NCBI GenBank assembly: GCA_019745075.1
Contig: JAIETR010000040.1
Span: forward strand, 1-34,290
Direction: 5' to 3'
Origin: Qipengyuania sp.
GTDB lineage: Bacteria; Pseudomonadota; Alphaproteobacteria; Sphingomonadales; Sphingomonadaceae
DNA length: 34,290 nucleotides
Program-made: the position numbers and the translations under genes
Part shown: positions 32,806 to 34,290 of the stretch, one piece after another
How the letters are laid out: the number at the start of each line of letters is the position of its first letter
How positions within the stretch are numbered: the first letter of the stretch is position 1
Notes under the pieces: generated by a model
What the model was told of the DNA's origin: nothing
The model's input: only the letters and a program-made list of their open reading frames with translations
The model's database searches: none

Positions 32806-34035
32806 TTAGCTCTTCAACCAATCGAGTGCTGATTTTGGCTTGCCGGTGGACAGCTCATTCGAACGAGGAGAGCGGACCTTTCGTTTGGTAAGCTCATCCG
32901 CCGCAGCCACGTTCGAGGTGTGGCCATAGTGCTTCTCCAGCATGGCCACTGAGGTTCCCATGTTCTTAGCCAAGGTATAATGGTTGACCCCTTCCTGGAG
33001 GCGGAAGGTCGCGTACGTGTGTCGAAGGGAGTAGATCGTTCGCCGCTGTCCAAACGTGTCGGTTTCCACTCCTGCTGATTTCAGCAGGCTGGCAAACGAC
33101 TTTTTGAAGCTCAGAATTGGTGAGCCGTCCGGATGACAGAACACAAGGTCGTCGGCTGAAGGGTCAGTTGCCTTCCCAGCAATCTTGGTCAGTTCTTTAC
33201 ACCGAAGCTCGAAAATCCTCTTAAAGTATTTCGAGACATCCTCCTTGCTGGCCACCACCTCCCGCTGGCCAGTTTTTCCCGAGACCATGAGGACGATGTT
33301 GGTCGATCCATCTCCACGGACCTCTCGAATGTCCCTCCATTTCAAGTTCCGAGCCTCACCCCCTCGTATGCCTGTGTTGGCTAAGATGAGAACGTAATCC
33401 CTCAGCATCATTCGATCCCGAAGGGTTTTCCCATTCGTGACCTTCACGAACTCCCTCAAATGACGAGCTAGCTTCCTCCAGGCGGCTGGATCGAAATGCG
33501 GCCGTCTCGAATGCTTGGATTTGAGCCGAGGAAATTTTGGAACAGCAGGAAGGTAGTCCTCCTCCACACACCAGTTCAGGAAGTTTTTGAGGTCTGATTG
33601 CTGCCGCTTGACCGTATTGGCTGACAGCAATCCCTTCGCTGAGGTTTCCGACAGGTGGTCAAACAGCTTGTCGAAGAACGACGTGTTGAGGTCAGCGAAC
33701 GTCTTCTTCCCGAAGAAGGGCTTACACCTCTCAAGGAACTGGAGCCGATACCGTACCGATAGCCGGTCCTCGTCCCGTTTGAACCTCTTAGAATAGCTCT
33801 CAATCGCCTCCGAAATTCTCCGGGAATTGAGGTCTGCTCCCCCTCGAACTTTGACCAGAATCTCGTGGTAAAGGTCATCGGCAAACTTGTACGCTTCGTG
33901 TTCATTCGTGGTTCGGGTCGAGCGGCAGGTGTACCCTTTGATACCCGGAACCCGAACCCGACACATCCATGTTGGCTTTTTGTAATCGGCTCGAACAAAC
34001 AGGTAGATTGCTCCGTCCTTAAAGGACCGAGACAT
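32806..34035 (-). CDS. Tyrosine integrase of the 4.3 kb element
   Basis: A 409-residue phage-type integrase from ATG 34035. The N-terminal and core-binding parts cover about 1-180. Catalytic residues: R224 in NTGIRGGEARNLKW, K254 in VSGKTGQRE, R338 and H339 in YSLRHTYATF (a Tyr replaces the usual first His) and nucleophile Y370 in MLEKHYGHTS. It ends about 1.2 kb from the tRNA, with its start 179 bases from the repeat, the usual place for an integrase that inserts into a tRNA. TTG 34119 would add 28 residues. It is the likely enzyme for the 45 bp repeat. Confidence 0.94.
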   Translation of the reverse strand: MSRSFKDGAIYLFVRADYKKPTWMCRVRVPGIKGYTCRSTRTTNEHEAYKFADDLYHEILVKVRGGADLNSRRISEAIESYSKRFKRDEDRLSVRYRLQFLERCKPFFGKKTFADLNTSFFDKLFDHLSETSAKGLLSANTVKRQQSDLKNFLNWCVEEDYLPAVPKFPRLKSKHSRRPHFDPAAWRKLARHLREFVKVTNGKTLRDRMMLRDYVLILANTGIRGGEARNLKWRDIREVRGDGSTNIVLMVSGKTGQREVVASKEDVSKYFKRIFELRCKELTKIAGKATDPSADDLVFCHPDGSPILSFKKSFASLLKSAGVETDTFGQRRTIYSLRHTYATFRLQEGVNHYTLAKNMGTSVAMLEKHYGHTSNVAAADELTKRKVRSPRSNELSTGKPKSALDWLKS

Positions 34036-34213
34036 GAGGATGTTCTTCTCTACGGATTTCGAGGTTTCGGACCCGTCACCCGCTATGGGAAGCTTCTGAC
34101 CGCCTGCACGTTTTCCCAAATCGTCTCATCCCAAATCGGCTATCCGTAGCTGATCCGTACATGGATTAAATCGGAGATTTGGGGAACCAGAGGTTTGTAA
34201 CCTCTTGAAAAAC

Positions 34214-34258
34214 TGGAGCGGGCGAAGGGATTCGAACCCTCGACCCCAACCTTGGCAA
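34214..34258 (-). repeat. Right attachment repeat (45 bp) inside tRNA-Gly
   Basis: Identical to 29911-29955. It is the 3' part of the intact tRNA, so integration left the tRNA gene functional. Confidence 0.92.
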
Positions 34259-34288
34259 GGTTGTGCTCTACCCCTGAGCTACGCCCGC
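34214..34288 (-). tRNA. tRNA-Gly (anticodon GCC)
   Basis: A 75-base tRNA with encoded CCA. The acceptor stem GCGGGCG/CGCCCGC closes, the D arm is GCTC/GAGC, the anticodon stem CAACC/GGTTG holds loop TTGCCAA (GCC) and the T arm has TTCGAAT. The window ends just past its 5' base, so its promoter is not visible. The 3' half is the right attachment repeat (34214-34258). Confidence 0.97.
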
Positions 34289-34290
34289 TC

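Larger units (their letters stand above)
29956..34213. mobile_element. 4.3 kb integrative element in tRNA-Gly with integrase, HUH Rep and serine recombinase
   Basis: The interval lies between two 45 bp copies of the tRNA-Gly 3' part. It encodes a tyrosine integrase beside the intact tRNA, a HUH Rep, a serine recombinase and three small proteins. Composition is lower in GC than the ICE to the left. ATCCGTA occurs at 30011-30017, 34142-34148 and 34153-34159, near both ends, and may be an integrase arm site. No conjugation genes are present, so it would depend on another element to move. Confidence 0.85.

Noticed and set aside
29956-34213. Inovirus prophage
   Set aside because: A HUH Rep and integrase fit, but there is no Zot-like ATPase, no string of small coat proteins and no adsorption protein.

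Overview
The DNA is GC-rich, with alphaproteobacterial codon use. Its gene set (trb-type mating channel, RepA of the RPA family, DUF2840, DUF736, DUF932, DUF2958, DUF2285, large plasmid-type ParB) is the accessory backbone usual in sphingomonads (Sphingobium, Novosphingobium, Sphingopyxis and relatives). I read the window as the right-hand part of an integrative conjugative element (ICE), about 1-29.9 kb, whose left end lies outside. It is followed by a separate 4.3 kb integrative element, about 29.9-34.26 kb, inserted at a tRNA-Gly(GCC) gene. The host assignment is inference from gene content.

Region 1 (1-10.5 kb, all minus strand) is the transfer region. Read in transcription order it holds the relaxase (10459-8729), the coupling protein TraG, a CopG-like protein, then trbB-C-D-E-J-K-L with ATGA overlaps at most junctions; trbL runs off the left edge. 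A 33 bp paired-repeat site lies upstream of both traG and trbB. A terminator-like hairpin sits right at the trbB start. The gap upstream of the relaxase gene has an RP4-like nic sequence plus inverted repeats and is a good oriT candidate.

Region 2 (10.7-19.1 kb, minus strand) holds the transfer accessory and maintenance genes: lytic transglycosylase, a TraF signal peptidase that reads in frame into DUF736, DUF2840, three iterons, RepA, an AlpA-like HTH, a DUF2285 regulator, two small regulators, DUF932 and several small unknown proteins. The parA gene I would expect from memory between repA and DUF2840 is absent.

Region 3 (19.1-29.5 kb) is cargo plus backbone. It has a HEPN-type (TIGR02391) protein with a small partner gene, the large ParB, an AAA+ ATPase plus subtilisin-like protease pair, a convergent 499-residue protein made of about five winged-helix units, and DUF2958. 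The DUF932 and parB genes share a duplicated leader of about 165 bp, which looks like a structured cis-acting RNA.

Region 4 (29.9-34.3 kb) is bounded by a 45 bp direct repeat equal to the 3' part of tRNA-Gly. Between the copies are a small ORF, a short HUH-type Rep, a serine recombinase, two small genes and a tyrosine integrase beside the tRNA. Base composition is visibly lower in GC than in the ICE. An integrase, a Rep and a resolvase-like enzyme in 4.3 kb suggest an element that excises, replicates as a circle and may be mobilised with its ICE neighbour.
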